Source: Tubiluchus corallicola (taxonomy: Eukaryota > Priapulida > Priapulimorpha > Priapulimorphida > Tubiluchidae). From it: a stretch of 64,000 bases of DNA. The notes beneath the pieces were generated by a model that saw nothing but the letters and a program-made list of their open reading frames with translations, searched no databases and was not told where the DNA came from. Below are positions 13,701-27,300 of the stretch, piece after piece. Position numbers and translations under genes: made by a program. The stretch's first letter is position 1; every line of letters begins with the position of its first letter. The stretch lies in the NCBI GenBank assembly GCA_030141605.1, contig JAQGDQ010000183.1, positions 300,241 to 364,240 of the forward strand. Reading direction: 5' to 3'.

Positions 13701-16700
13701 GTTTGCATCTTCTTCTGAGGGCTTCTGCACAGCAATAAAAACTCTAACAGGTCAGAATGCCAAGTAGCGACGACATTAAAATGCCTTCAAAAATTCTTAG
13801 TCAAAATGCTGAACGAAACCCATGCCTCTTACTAATACATGAAATGACACAAAACCAACTAACAAAATCACTGTCGTGAAGCTCACGATTTCTTGATTTT
13901 ATTTTTTATTTATTATGTCATATTATTACATTCTCTGGTTAAAACATTAAAAAATCCCACACACGAAATTTCAGCTGTAAAATAAGTCTATTTCTTCATA
14001 TACAGTCTAAACTTCCATCCTTGAACTAGTATGCATAACATTTACCTTTCATTGAATAGCTGGCTTCCTTGCTTCATAGAAAACTTACCTGGTCAGTTGG
14101 CTGTCAGAGATCGTTGTATAAGCATGTGTTGTTAATGATTTATAAATTAACTCACCTGTATTCTACGTATGCTGATGTCTTAGCAATTTACCTTCAGAAA
14201 TTCTTCATAATCACCATGCTCTGTTCATACTGTATGATTAACCCGTTTAATTAGTGTGTTTACAAACATAAGACTACAATGCAAATGGCTTCAACTGTTG
14301 ACTGTTTCCGTGTTGACAAACAATCAGAACAACACACAAATCTTACAAAAGTTCAAAATGCAACTTCAGTCCAAGTATCAAAAGAACCCGATTTGTTTCT
14401 ACATAGTTTTACCTCAAATTTCACGTTGACTACGGCATGTTGATTGTCATCTGATTTCCTTGTACTCAGCTGTGGTGGGCTCACCGAATGTAATGGTTCT
14501 AAAATGAAAAGGACCTTAATTTGCAGACAGACACAGCAGTAGCATAATTGAAGTGTTAATTTACTGAACGTACGGGAATATACAGAGTCCGTCCAGAAAT
14601 GGATACGCCCTTCAGGAAAGGAAAAATCTCTATAAATATTTAATCCTTTTAAGTACTTCTATAAATGTAAATTCCTCTTTCAATGTTTTATCAAATTGCG
14701 ATAACAATGTTTACTGTAGTAGGATATTTTCTCAACAGATGGCATTATCATCTTAAGACTACCGTCAAGCTGAGTTACGATGGCAATACTTGTTTTCTGT
14801 ACAGAAACTTATTTGAGTTTACTTACCACCACAAGCAGTAGTGAACTTTAAGGGAAATGACTTCCGGCCTTCTCTTCCTCCAGTCTTCACGGCCACAGCA
14901 GTGGTGTATGACACGCCAAGCTTCAAGTTTCTAAGAATGCATTCATAGACTTGCTTGTACTGATCATAAGGCATTGTACAGCCATCTACTGCTTCCCATG
15001 CTGGCTGCTCACTCATCCCGGACTCTGAGATGTATACCCTGAACCCAGCAGGATTAGGCAGCTGGGAATACAAAATGTTGTTGTTTTTTATAGTCTGACA
15101 CAACTGAAATCATGTAGCATTGATTACTGCTGTTTTGCAATATTGATCAATTAACTTATGCTTTCTATTTATCAAAATCAGAAGAAATAGATTCAAGCAT
15201 TATAAGTTTTACATGTCAAATGTAGACCTGCGTTAACTCAAATGTAGACTTAGGTAGTTCAAATGTGTCTTGCTAACTCCAATGTAGACTTAGGTAGTTC
15301 AAATGTGACATTGGTATCTCAAATGTGGATAGGTGGTAAAGTTTAAGCATGTTAAATTTAATCTCCTTTAATCTTAATTTAATAATTGCTGTGAAAATAA
15401 TAACTTTATAGGTCTACTAATAGTTCACTAATATTCTGCAAACTTTACATACCATTGGAACTGTTAGAGAAAACAATACATTCTTAAAATAAACAATGTT
15501 TCTTGAGAGAAACTAATTCATTAATGCAGTGCTAATGCATTACTTAAAAAACTAATTAGTGATTCACTTTTCATTGGGAAGTGGGAACCAATTTATTCTT
15601 TTCTACCGACGTTGCGGTTTATCAAAGAATTTAGTTTGAGCATAAACAACGCATATTTCAAAGTTATGAAAGAGGTGATGACTATCTTTGGTTTATCTTT
15701 TTGTAATTTGCACTTAAATGAGTTAATTACCGATTTATTCAAAGCAACACATCTACATTTGACTTACCTAAGTCACATTTGAGTTACCAAAACACATTCG
15801 AAATTCCTATGTCCACATTTGACTTACCTAAGTCACATTTGAACTTTCCTGTGTCTACATTTGACGTGTAAAACCTATAGTACCAACAATACAAACTGAG
15901 AACAAGATTAAGTTGCAGCTATGAGTGTACGTAAAACTTCTGTCTTTTAAAACATGCACCTTCTATTTACTTCGCAGAAATGCTCCTTTTAAAGCACCGC
16001 AATTGCTTTTTTATAGTTTTACACAGGACAAAAACATAATACGAATCGTAAAATAATTTACTCTAATAATTATTTCATTTTTCCATGTCATTTTAGCAAA
16101 AAATGCACCAAGTTCAGCTACGATGGGTTTCTCTTTCAAATAAGGATATGCTGAAACAAAGTAGAAAGATCTTCTATCAGGTATAAATCATTACGAACAT
16201 ATCATACTAAACAGTATCAACGCATTACTGCATTCAGTCATCTCTAAAGCTTACCATACGTAATCTTTTACAAGAAAACAAACTGATGTAAACTAGGAAT
16301 GAGTAGAACTACAGTGGAACCTCAACTTACGAAAACCCTATTATACAAACAATTCAGAATACGAATCGGGCTTCGAAGAAATTTCCGTCCCATTTAACGA
16401 AAAGGTATTCAAGATACGCGGTCCTCCCAGAATGCATTTCGTAGCATCTCGTGAACGCTTTGTTGTGCGCAACACGTGAGCGCTTCAAAAGATAAAGTGT
16501 CATTATTCGTAAGAACATCTATTATCATTTTTCATTGATTTTATTATTTTCTCATTGTTTTTTAACATTTATGTAAATGATTATGTTGTTATTAATGAAC
16601 ATATTTCTTTCGAGTGGGGACAACATTTACACCGTTTTCGGGGAGTGGGAACACACCATTTATAGGGTAAATCTTGTCTCATAATACGAAGATTCTGAGA

Positions 16701-19700
16701 TACGAAAGGCCCTCCAGAACAAATTAATTTTGTATCTCGAGGTATCACTGTAGTCATAGTAGACCAATTTTTTTAAGTCATAAGTCATTTATTTCACATT
16801 ACACATTTACAATGGTTACATATACAATATCTAGTGAAAGGGCCTACAATGAACGTAATACAAATAAGAAATACTGCACAGGAAAAGCCTCAAACACTGT
16901 TCACTTATACACGAAGGTAAATGTGTTGCGGACAATCAGAAAGCAGGGCTTGTTAGATTGTCCCACACAGTGATAGAAATCGTGAGATGGCCACTCAAAT
17001 GACATTCACAGCAATTTAATCGTCAAGTACAAAACTACACTTTCACTCTCAATTACTCAGCTAAACTACAATCCAAATCGGAAATAACAAAAAATACCAA
17101 AACTGAGTATTTTACATACCGTTGTTAGTTTGATAAACGCTATAATGCTCTCTTCCACCGCAGAAGTCAAAACTGTTTATCGTAGAACTTCTGCCAGTAA
17201 ATGACACTCCACAAGCAACATCACAGTTTGTGTCATCAACTTCTGAAGTAAACACCGTTTCCATTCCACATTTGCATTCATTATAGCGAGTCAAAACAGC
17301 AAACAGGAATCCTACAACATTCAAAACACTTGAAAATTTAAAACTCAATCAGAACTCTGTAAAGACTTATAAAACCAATTAAGACTTGCAAACAAAGTAT
17401 CTAGCAACTACAAATTATATGTTTATGCTTATCACAATGTTATTAGCTGTAGTTACCTTCTGAATTGCAATAAGAAACACACATCCTTGAAGACATAGTC
17501 TGCAATTGAAGGGTACTAGACTCATCCAGGAAATAATTCTGTCCTGCTGGATAACATCCACTACCAAGTTTTGTTCCAGCTAAAGGCACTAAACATTCCA
17601 CAAAACATTGTACTGTTTAAAAATTCAAAAATAGAGTTTTTTACTCAGTGTATATACAATTAGGTAAAATGTCAAAATAAATTATGTGCAGGGATGAGAA
17701 TGACAAATTGCAAAAAATTTTGAAACAGGCCGGGGGTTTGGGGGCCGCATAACCAGCAACAAATTGCAATTTTGTGATCATAGAGAGCCTCTAAGTGGAC
17801 TTAAAATATCAGTTACCTTGTTTCATGCATAATTTAAAATACTCAACTATCAAGGATACATGATACCTAATTGTATCAAAAACGTCTAAGTACTGGCCGC
17901 TCCTGTGCAAAAGTATATAAAAACTGCCTGCAATTGACTCAACTAACTCAGCACAATTGATTCTATATTTTTATACATAGAGATCTACACGTGGTTACAC
18001 TGATGTACGTGATGTCAACAAAGTGACGGCCTGCCACCTAGCAGTCAGCTTGTGAAATAATGTCGGGTAATAAGGTCCGTAAAAATTTTCTCAACGAATT
18101 TACGCGATTTACAAAAATAGCACTACTGGTCTTCCAAAAACTCGGAATTCCGTGTATCCGTGGAAAATTCTCATCCCTGTTTGTGTTTACAAGAGCACAT
18201 CAACAAGTTGTTTTCAATTTTTTGTACTTGTTTGAAGAACTGCTCAGTTTTGGCTGTGGCCTCATGCGCACCTAAGAGTGAAGTTAGCGAATGATGCATT
18301 CAAACACGTATACTCCGAATAAGCCAATTAAACAAGGCGATAGGTATCGCATGTACCTCAAACGCACTCGCATTTAAAATAAAACATCGTGTAATTAAAA
18401 TCAAACTCTGATGCAAACAACCAACACAAGCCATTTTATGGTTGACTCGCTTTAACAAAAGGAAGCGAGTTCTGTTAACAAATTAATGTTCAATATTTAA
18501 GACAAACTAACACAGCATAAACTTCTAATTCAGCAAAAATAAATTGCACTGTACATTGCCTCTACTGCTGGTGCATGCTGGGATTGCGTGTCTCTGGCAA
18601 CATGGCAGCTTCCCTTTCACTGATATAGGTTATTTAAATGCAAAGAATTCTCTTTTTTACTAACACCAGCCTTAAAAGCAAGTAAGAGTGATGCTAAATC
18701 GATATAACATCGTTATTGCTGTATTTTTAGTGTCATTTTCCCCGGTCATGTGCAGTAATATGTTCATCTGTTGCAGTTTACTTAAATACGAATTGTAATG
18801 ACAAACAAACAACTATGCACAAAAAAAAATGAAAAAAACTATGATTTAATTAATATGGCCGTGGATACATGAATTCTGAATTAGTGTGTATGTTGTCGTG
18901 CTGGTGTGATGGTGTTTCATATCTGGTTAATATTAGTGATTTCAATTTTGTTTTAAATGCTGATAGGGACTTGATTTGTTTAACCTGTAATGGTAGAGAA
19001 TTCCAAAGTAGAATTGCTCGTAACTATCAGCCATTTATACAGCACCGTATGCACTGAAGCACTTAATAATATCAATTGTGAATGATCGTTTTCCTATTGT
19101 TGCATAAATTGTCTGACTTTATCGTTTGAAATAATTTATGGTAGCGTCTAAAAACAGTTTATCATTATAGTGTCGTTGAAAAATGTATCATATCGTTATT
19201 GCATCGCCAAATTTGTATCGTTAAAACAAACTTACAAGAAGTAGGATATACTTCTAGAGCCCATCCACCACCACATGTTTTACATAGCGAGTCGTACAAA
19301 TTGCACGTCTCTCCGTTACTGCCACATCTTCTGTTACATGGATTTTTAGCGGGTAAGTGGCGTCCATAAGTATGTCCACAGTAACATCCACCTCCGTGCT
19401 CTAATCCAGCAAATGGGAAACTTTGCCTTGCGCAGTAATCCTTGCAAGTCTCTGGATTATTAACATTTCCACTTCTTTGATCTGGCATGTCTCTTGGTCC
19501 TGCATCCCCATGTCTATTACGATCTTTGTCTTCCCAACAACCCAAATTGTCCGTCAGGATATTAAATTCTGGAACATAATACAATAACATCCAGCCTGTA
19601 ATGCAACATGCTTACTATACATGTATTATAACATGTAAACGTCGACTATGAAAATCGTACTTACAAAACAGTAAACTTGATCAATTCTTCTACTTCAAAT

Positions 19701-21290
19701 TAATCAAGAAATATCTGCAAATTTACGAGAGCACTGTCCTGTACCATTCTCCCCTACCATAACGTCCTGAAAACACTTCTCCTGTAGCTGTATCTTTACA
19801 CCAATCTCTACTACAGTGCAGAAACCAAAACCAATGCAAGTGGCATAGCTAAGGCGGTGGAGGGGAATACAGAGCATCGACTGTGCCACAAGCTCTAGAT
19901 ACGCCACTGTTAAGTAATAGTTAGGTGTGCATATAATTGACAAACTGTTTCGTTTTTAACCTTGACAAAGTTGTCTTGTTTTGCATAAAAGTGGCATTTA
20001 TTATTCTCTTGACTTTTAGCACTTCAACAGCAATAGCCAATCAATCACTCAATGCATATTATTGAAAAAAAAAGAAACAGTATAGGTAAAAAAACGTTGA
20101 TGAAGTCAAATTAACCAAATAAAAGAGTTGCAGTATGACACATTGAAAGCTTGGCTTGTTAGGGTGGCAGAAATGAGTGAATGAAAGAATGGTTAGGGTC
20201 AGAAGAAATGATGGAATGGAAAAAAATAGTAAGATTAGGGATAGGAAGAAGGAAAAGAGGAGAAGAAACGACCACAGTGTATGTTTAATTTACATAGAGC
20301 TATATTAAAATAGCATTATAATTGATTGGAGGCCATATATTGCGACTGCATGAGACATGGAACCACTAAAATTGTATTATAAGTATGAATCAAAAATGGT
20401 CCTTTTCACGTACTTTTTGAAACTAAAAATAGTTTTGTGTATTTTTACTTGGGTACTTATTTTATTCCAGTTATTGGGGGCTGTGAATTTAATAAAGTGC
20501 CTGGCACTATTAGTACGACAGTAAGGGACATGATATTCATTGAACCTTGTAAAGTAATGTTTAGGATTTGCTGTAATGGGATTTGCAAAGGAAGTGGGAA
20601 ACAAGTTGTAGTATGTCTTATATATACAAGTGATATATAAACAAGTCTTCGAGAATTATTATATCACATTCAGTAATACTATGGTTGCTTACTCTCTGTA
20701 TAGTACACGGAGACGGCATTTTCTCCCGGACAAATTAAGTCAATTCCATCACATGGTTTACAGTTCGTTGAAAACCTGTCATACGGATATCCATTGCCAC
20801 ATCTGCAGACGTAGTTGCCATTAGCGTCATTGGAGATACTGCCGAAATAATAGCCTGCATCTCTGCATAATGTTCTACACTGAACGTGCAATTTGGGTTG
20901 ATCTAGAACTTTCTTCACAGGAAAATAAGACTCAGGTGCATAATACTGGAAGCATCCTTTATGATACCAGTAGTGGGGAGCTAAAAGAAAAACCATATTC
21001 AGCTTGTTACTGTCACTAAATTTAAAATCAAGTTCGACCAGATGGTTTAGTCTAGTGGTAATGCATCTGCTTTCCGTCTGGGAGGTCAAGAGTTCGAACC
21101 AGCGGCCAGGGCATACCAAAGACTTTAAAAATGGTACCTGCTGTTACCCTGCCTGACGCGTAGTATTTTATTGTAAAAGTGGGGTAATAATAGTCTCTGT
21201 TATGTAGTTGTAAGTTGTTATTTACAGTCGGCGATAATAGCTCTTTGAGCTAATGTTAATTGTTGACCCAAAAGCCGACTTTAAATGAAG

Positions 21291-21343
<53 letters not shown>

Positions 21344-24300
21344 TACAACAATATTAAATTGGAAATAGGAAGATGATCGACTTGACGAATTTTTATTTTA
21401 TTACACAAATGCAAATTATGAAAACTTCAAAAAATTCAAGCATGAGAGTACTACTGCATTATAATTCAATGATATTACAACTTAACACAGTACAAATAAT
21501 TTCATGCTTTTCCAATTTTGGATTTTAACAAACAATTTTGGATTTGATACGATTTTCGTAGTTTGATGTTCAGTGCAGTGCACGAAAGCGAGACAGGATT
21601 GTTATTAGGATTTTTAACACTCTTAGTGAAAACTTGCAGACAGACAGAGCTTCTCTTACAAACACCAGTAGCTTAGGGGTCAAATTTAAACTAAAAACAA
21701 GCTTTCTTCAATAAAACGACCTAATTGCAACCTACAGGGATGAGAATGACAAATTGCAAAAAACTCTGAAACAGGTCGGGGGGTTCAAAGGGGCAAAGCC
21801 CTCTTGCAGCTAGCAACAAATTGCAGTTTTGTGACTTAAAATATCAATTACCTTGTTTCATGCATAATTTAAAATGCCCAACTATCAAGGATACATCATA
21901 CCTAATTGTCTCAAAAACGCCTAAGTACTGGCCGCTCCTATGCAAAAGTATGTAAAAACTGTCTGCAATTGACTCAAATAACTCCGCACAATTGATTCTA
22001 TATTTTTATACATAAAGAACTACATGTGGTTACACTGATGTAAACAAAATGACGGCCTGCCAACTAGCGGTCAGCTTGTGAAATAATGTACTGGGTCCGT
22101 AAAAATTTTCTCAACGAATTTACAAGATTTACAAAAATGGCACTACTGGTCTTCCAAAAACTCGGAATTCCGCGTATCCACGAAAAATTCTCATCCCTGC
22201 TCTTAGTGAAAACCTGCAGATAGACAGAGCTTCTCATACAAACATCAGTAGCTTAGGGGTCAAATTTAAACTAAAAACAAGCTTTCTTCAATAAAAACAC
22301 CTATTTGCAACATAATATTTGACACTAATTTTACTAAATTTCATGGCTTCCTTCCTAATGAAATTGGGCATCAAATATCAAAGCATACACTCTTTCCCCA
22401 AAAAATTTTGTTCAGATTTGCTTCTGAAACTTACCCATTTTTTATGTAGGACTACATGTATTTAACTACACATGATCAGGAGAAAACTTTAACAAGTTGC
22501 AACGTGTAAACTTCCATTAAGCAAACCAAAGGTAATGCAACTTCATATTAAATAAATCATGCAGTATTAAAAATGAAAAAATTGAATTGTTAATCGAAAT
22601 AGCAGGCCGTTTTTTCGATTAAGTTTAGATTTTCGGTAATTACTGAATGATCCGATTATTGAGAAGTAACGATTTGCACTCTAGGATTGTAAAGCAATAG
22701 ATTTAGCAGGAGGACAGCAAAACCTCATAGGTTACCATATTGTCTGAGTTGAAAAAGAGGACACTTTTTCGCAAACTTGTAAGTAGGCAAAAATGATCAG
22801 TCTAGGGTCTATTAAAACAATGCAAAATAAAATGCAAATTATACAAATAGGCCTACATGTATTCTAATAGCAATACCAAATGGCTATACTGCAAAAAAAC
22901 ATTAACACACTGCAACTGTCAGTCGCCTGCTTCTTCTTGGCTCTCAGAAACATTTTGGCTCTCAGGAATCGTGTTTTGAGATGTTAGCAACATCTTGTAT
23001 TGAAAATTAACGAGCTTTTCTTTGTCTCGTACTGTCGTACTCCTCTGCAGTTGGCAACGTCCGTACATACTTACGGATTGAGGCAAAACCCGGATAAACT
23101 GCCAATTTTTTGAAAACCCGCCCGGACAGCGGTCCAAAAAGAGGACGTGTCCGGGGAAACCCGGACTTATGGTAACCCTGTCTCTAATGCCACAACAAAA
23201 GTAAACACAGACAATGTACTTTTGTTGAAGTTATAAATACTGAACTGTCCAAAGCTTCAAAATAACAGCATTAGTATTACTCCATCATGATGGAAAAATC
23301 AGTAATGACAATTATAAGATAGCAATAACTACCTAATAAACAATAGAAAATGTGAAAGAAAAAAACAGAAAGCTATCAATTGCTGTTGTTGCTACCTTTA
23401 GACATTTTTCCATCAAGATGAGCAAACTTACTCTGAAACATCGGATAGTACCCTATTTATAATCACTGCAAAAATGCATGATGTCAGCATCCAGATGTCG
23501 GCACTGGATAATCTTTTGATGCATATGTCTGAAGACAAACTGATTGTTAAATTAAAAAAACAACTGAGCTTAAGAAATTGTTACCTACTGTACACTTGCA
23601 ATAATTTATTTTTTCAACAACAATCTAAGTAATATTAAAACTGACAAATCAAGTTTTACTATAAAATTACTCCTTGAAAATTTGATGTCATAGCAAAATT
23701 TTCTTCTGTGAAAGCAAAATAATTTTTTAAAAAAGATCTTCAGAATTACCTCCAATGTCATATACAGCAACAGCATTGTCATTCTCACTACAGAAACCAC
23801 CACCAGAACATCTAAGACAAGGTAACTCAGCAGCACCTGTTTTGCTCCATTTTTCACCACAATAACAATTATTGATAGAATCTGGTTTTCCAAGGAATGC
23901 GTAGTAACTTAGCCACCTTAAATCATTCGGTGATTTTCTTCGTGATTTCTTAGAATTGTATTCTCGACACTTTTCAATGCAGTTGTCTGCTGAAGTCACT
24001 TCACCAAAATCTTCTTCTAAGCTTGTGAATGTAGTAGCGTCTTTGAAGTGCCAACAACCTCTAAATTCTACACGCTCACCATGCCACACTGAAATAATCA
24101 ACTTTATTTCAAATTGGCTGGCAATTAACAATATTATTAATTAGATTATGACTATAAATGCCAGAATCTAATTAATTTTAGATCATTTTCCTAGACATTT
24201 TAAAACAAGTAAAAAAAATGCCAGAACATTTTTGTAACATATTATTAAAACTTACAGCAAATGCTCTATGTTGTAAACTCACCATTTTCAATGCTAACTA

Positions 24301-27300
24301 GACATGGGTCTAACTAGACATTTAGTAAACAAACTGAATGTAAACCAAACTAGAGTTCCAACAGTTGATAAACTTTCTCTCTTCTTTAATGGACATTTAG
24401 TGCCAGCACTCAGGAATTCCTGCCTTTAGTTCCTCTGCATCAAATTGCCCTGTGCGACCCTTGTACATTTTTTCTTTAAAGCACAAGAAACCTTTCACTG
24501 ACATAAAGCATAAAAAATCGTCTCGAAATTTGATACGACTTACATACTACCTTTTCGTATACAGGGCTTGCATCGGCCATAACGCTGTATAAAACGTGTA
24601 AATTTAAACTCCCGCGATGACCGTTAGGCGCAGCCATTTTAAAGGTAAGTTGTTTGAAACAAGTTTTGATAACATTAAGTAAAGTTTGAAAAAATAATCA
24701 GAGTATTCGTAGCATGCATGTTGCTAATTAAGTAAAATTTTAAATTACTGTATTTTATCAATAAGATTAAAAATACGTTTTTGGGTGAGTCAGCGACATT
24801 TTACCAATCGACACGAGCATTTTAAATTATTAGTCTAGTTATATAAGTGTTTCCAGCAGATAAGTGAAATGCTAAGTAATATAGATTTGCACGGAAAGTT
24901 TTTTGGGTCATAATTTAACATCGCCTTTTCTTCCATTGATTTACGTGGCGTAGTGACGTCTTGTACTGGCGCCGTCGCAACAGTATTGTGGGAGATTTAA
25001 AATGAAAACAAACAAAAATTCCTTTCAACGCGAGTATGATATGTGCATAAAATTGTTGTAAAGTACTATAATTCTTTACGGGAATTTTGCTGAAAACTAC
25101 TTCGGGTGCCCCTTTTCTTATTCTTTAAAGGAATGCCAGGCACAGTAATAGCATTGTTCTGGCATTTAAATTTTTGGTAAAAACATATTGGCCATGTCTT
25201 AAGGGCTAATAAATAAAACTATAAAGTTGCAACTTCCAAAATCAAAACTAATGTATTTTAATATAATGCCTTTAAATTTCAACTTTGTGAAGCGCTTGTT
25301 TCGAATATTAGTCTAAGCTTCAGCATATTCCCCAGCGCCACCCAATGTATTAGCAGTAAAAACTTGACATTAACAATCACCCAAATCTTAAATGCACATT
25401 TAAACTAAATTTAGACAGTTCAGACACATGTAAAAGTGTAAAACATCAAGTAAGTAAGTAAATAAGTAATTTATTTGTCTCTAAAAAAATAAATGTAAGA
25501 AAAAAAGTAAAATAAAACATAAAAGAGACAGAAGTTCCATTGAGAAGAAGTTAAATCTATAGACAAGAAAATTGCTGCAAATCTGTCTTTGATCAATGGA
25601 GTTAAAGGACAAGAAAAGGGGCACCTGAAGTAGATTTCAGAAAAATCGCCTTAAAAAATTATACTACTTTACAGCAATTTTATGCACATATCGTATTTGT
25701 GTTGAAAGGAATTTTCATTTGTTTTCATTTTAAATCTCGCGCAATATTGTGCCGACGGCGCCATTACATGACATCACTAAAATACGTAAATCAGGGGAAG
25801 AAAAGGCAATGTTAAATTATGACCCAAAAAAACTTTCCATGCAAATCTATATTACTTACCATTTCACTTACCTGCTGGAAACACTTATGTAACTAGAGTA
25901 ATCATTTAAAATGTTTGTGCCAGTTGGTAAAATGTCGCTGACTCACCCTCCAGGGTGCGTCACTCACTAGCCAAAAACGTATTTTTAATCTTATTGACAA
26001 GATACAGTAATTCAAAATTTTACTTAATTAGCAACATGTATGCTACGAATGTTCTGATTATTTTTTCAAACTTTACTCAATGTTATCAAAAACTTGTTTC
26101 AAACGACCTACTATTAAAACGGTTGCGCCTGACGGTCATCGCAGGAGTTTAAATTTACACGTTTTATACAGCATTACGGCCGATGCAAGTCATGCATGCA
26201 AAAAGGTAGTATGTAAGTGGTATAAAATTTCGAGACGAATTTTTTAAGCTTGATGTAAGTGGAGGGTTTTCTTGTGCTTTAAATATACTTGAGACTGATA
26301 ATTAAAGTTCATTCAAAACTATAATTACATGTGTAATATGCTTATATGTTGAGCATCAGATTTAATGTTCTATTTAAATCTATAAATTCAACTTACATCC
26401 AGTGTCATACACAGCATTAGCTTCACTACTTCCGCAGAAAAACTCGTTATAACAATCTCTGCAGTCTGTGGAACGTCCCAATCTGCCGTAACTGTTACCA
26501 CAACTACAACTGTCCTGCCCTATACCAGCAAATGGAAACCCGTCATTCAGACAAGCTTCTACACAATTATTCGGATGATTTCCCTGAAGGGATCTTGGAA
26601 CTGCAGGAAGATCTGATTCAGTATCACGCAGGGCAGTGAAACAACCTTGGTATTCATATTCTGAAAAACAATACAACTACTGATTTACGATTCTTATGTG
26701 CTCACACACTCCGTTCAACTTCGGGTCTAAGTAAAAGCTGATGAGTGGTAAATAATGAAAAATAAACATTAGCTAGAAAAAGGTTTCCAAAGAAACCAAA
26801 TATTAAGCCACTTGAATACAAAAATAAATAGCATCACGAAATAAAAAAGTAAATTAACTTTATAAAACTGAGGATTCCAAACATAGTTTTAAAGTGTGGC
26901 CTCTGACCCTTTTTACTTCAGGTAGTGGATTCTCTGTTGTAGCAAAATGCAATAAAACAGTCAACATTAATTATTATTATCATTTATTTATTATTATTAT
27001 TATTATTACTATTATTATTAAAAGTCAAATTCAGGACAATTCGTCAAGCAAAAAAGTTGTACCCAGGGTTTGCTCTGCACACTAATCACAACAGAATAGC
27101 AGGAAATGATCCGTGACTTCCACATTTAAGTTGACACAAATGTTTAGCCCTACCAGATGCGTGTCACCTGGTCAACAGTTTAATTTATTTAAATTTTAAG
27201 ATGTTTATTACGAAATTTGAAAATCAACTAAATATGGGATATATTTTGGGTATCTTTGAAAGGTCAGTAAGGGACAGGGGGCAAAATTATCAAATATGGG

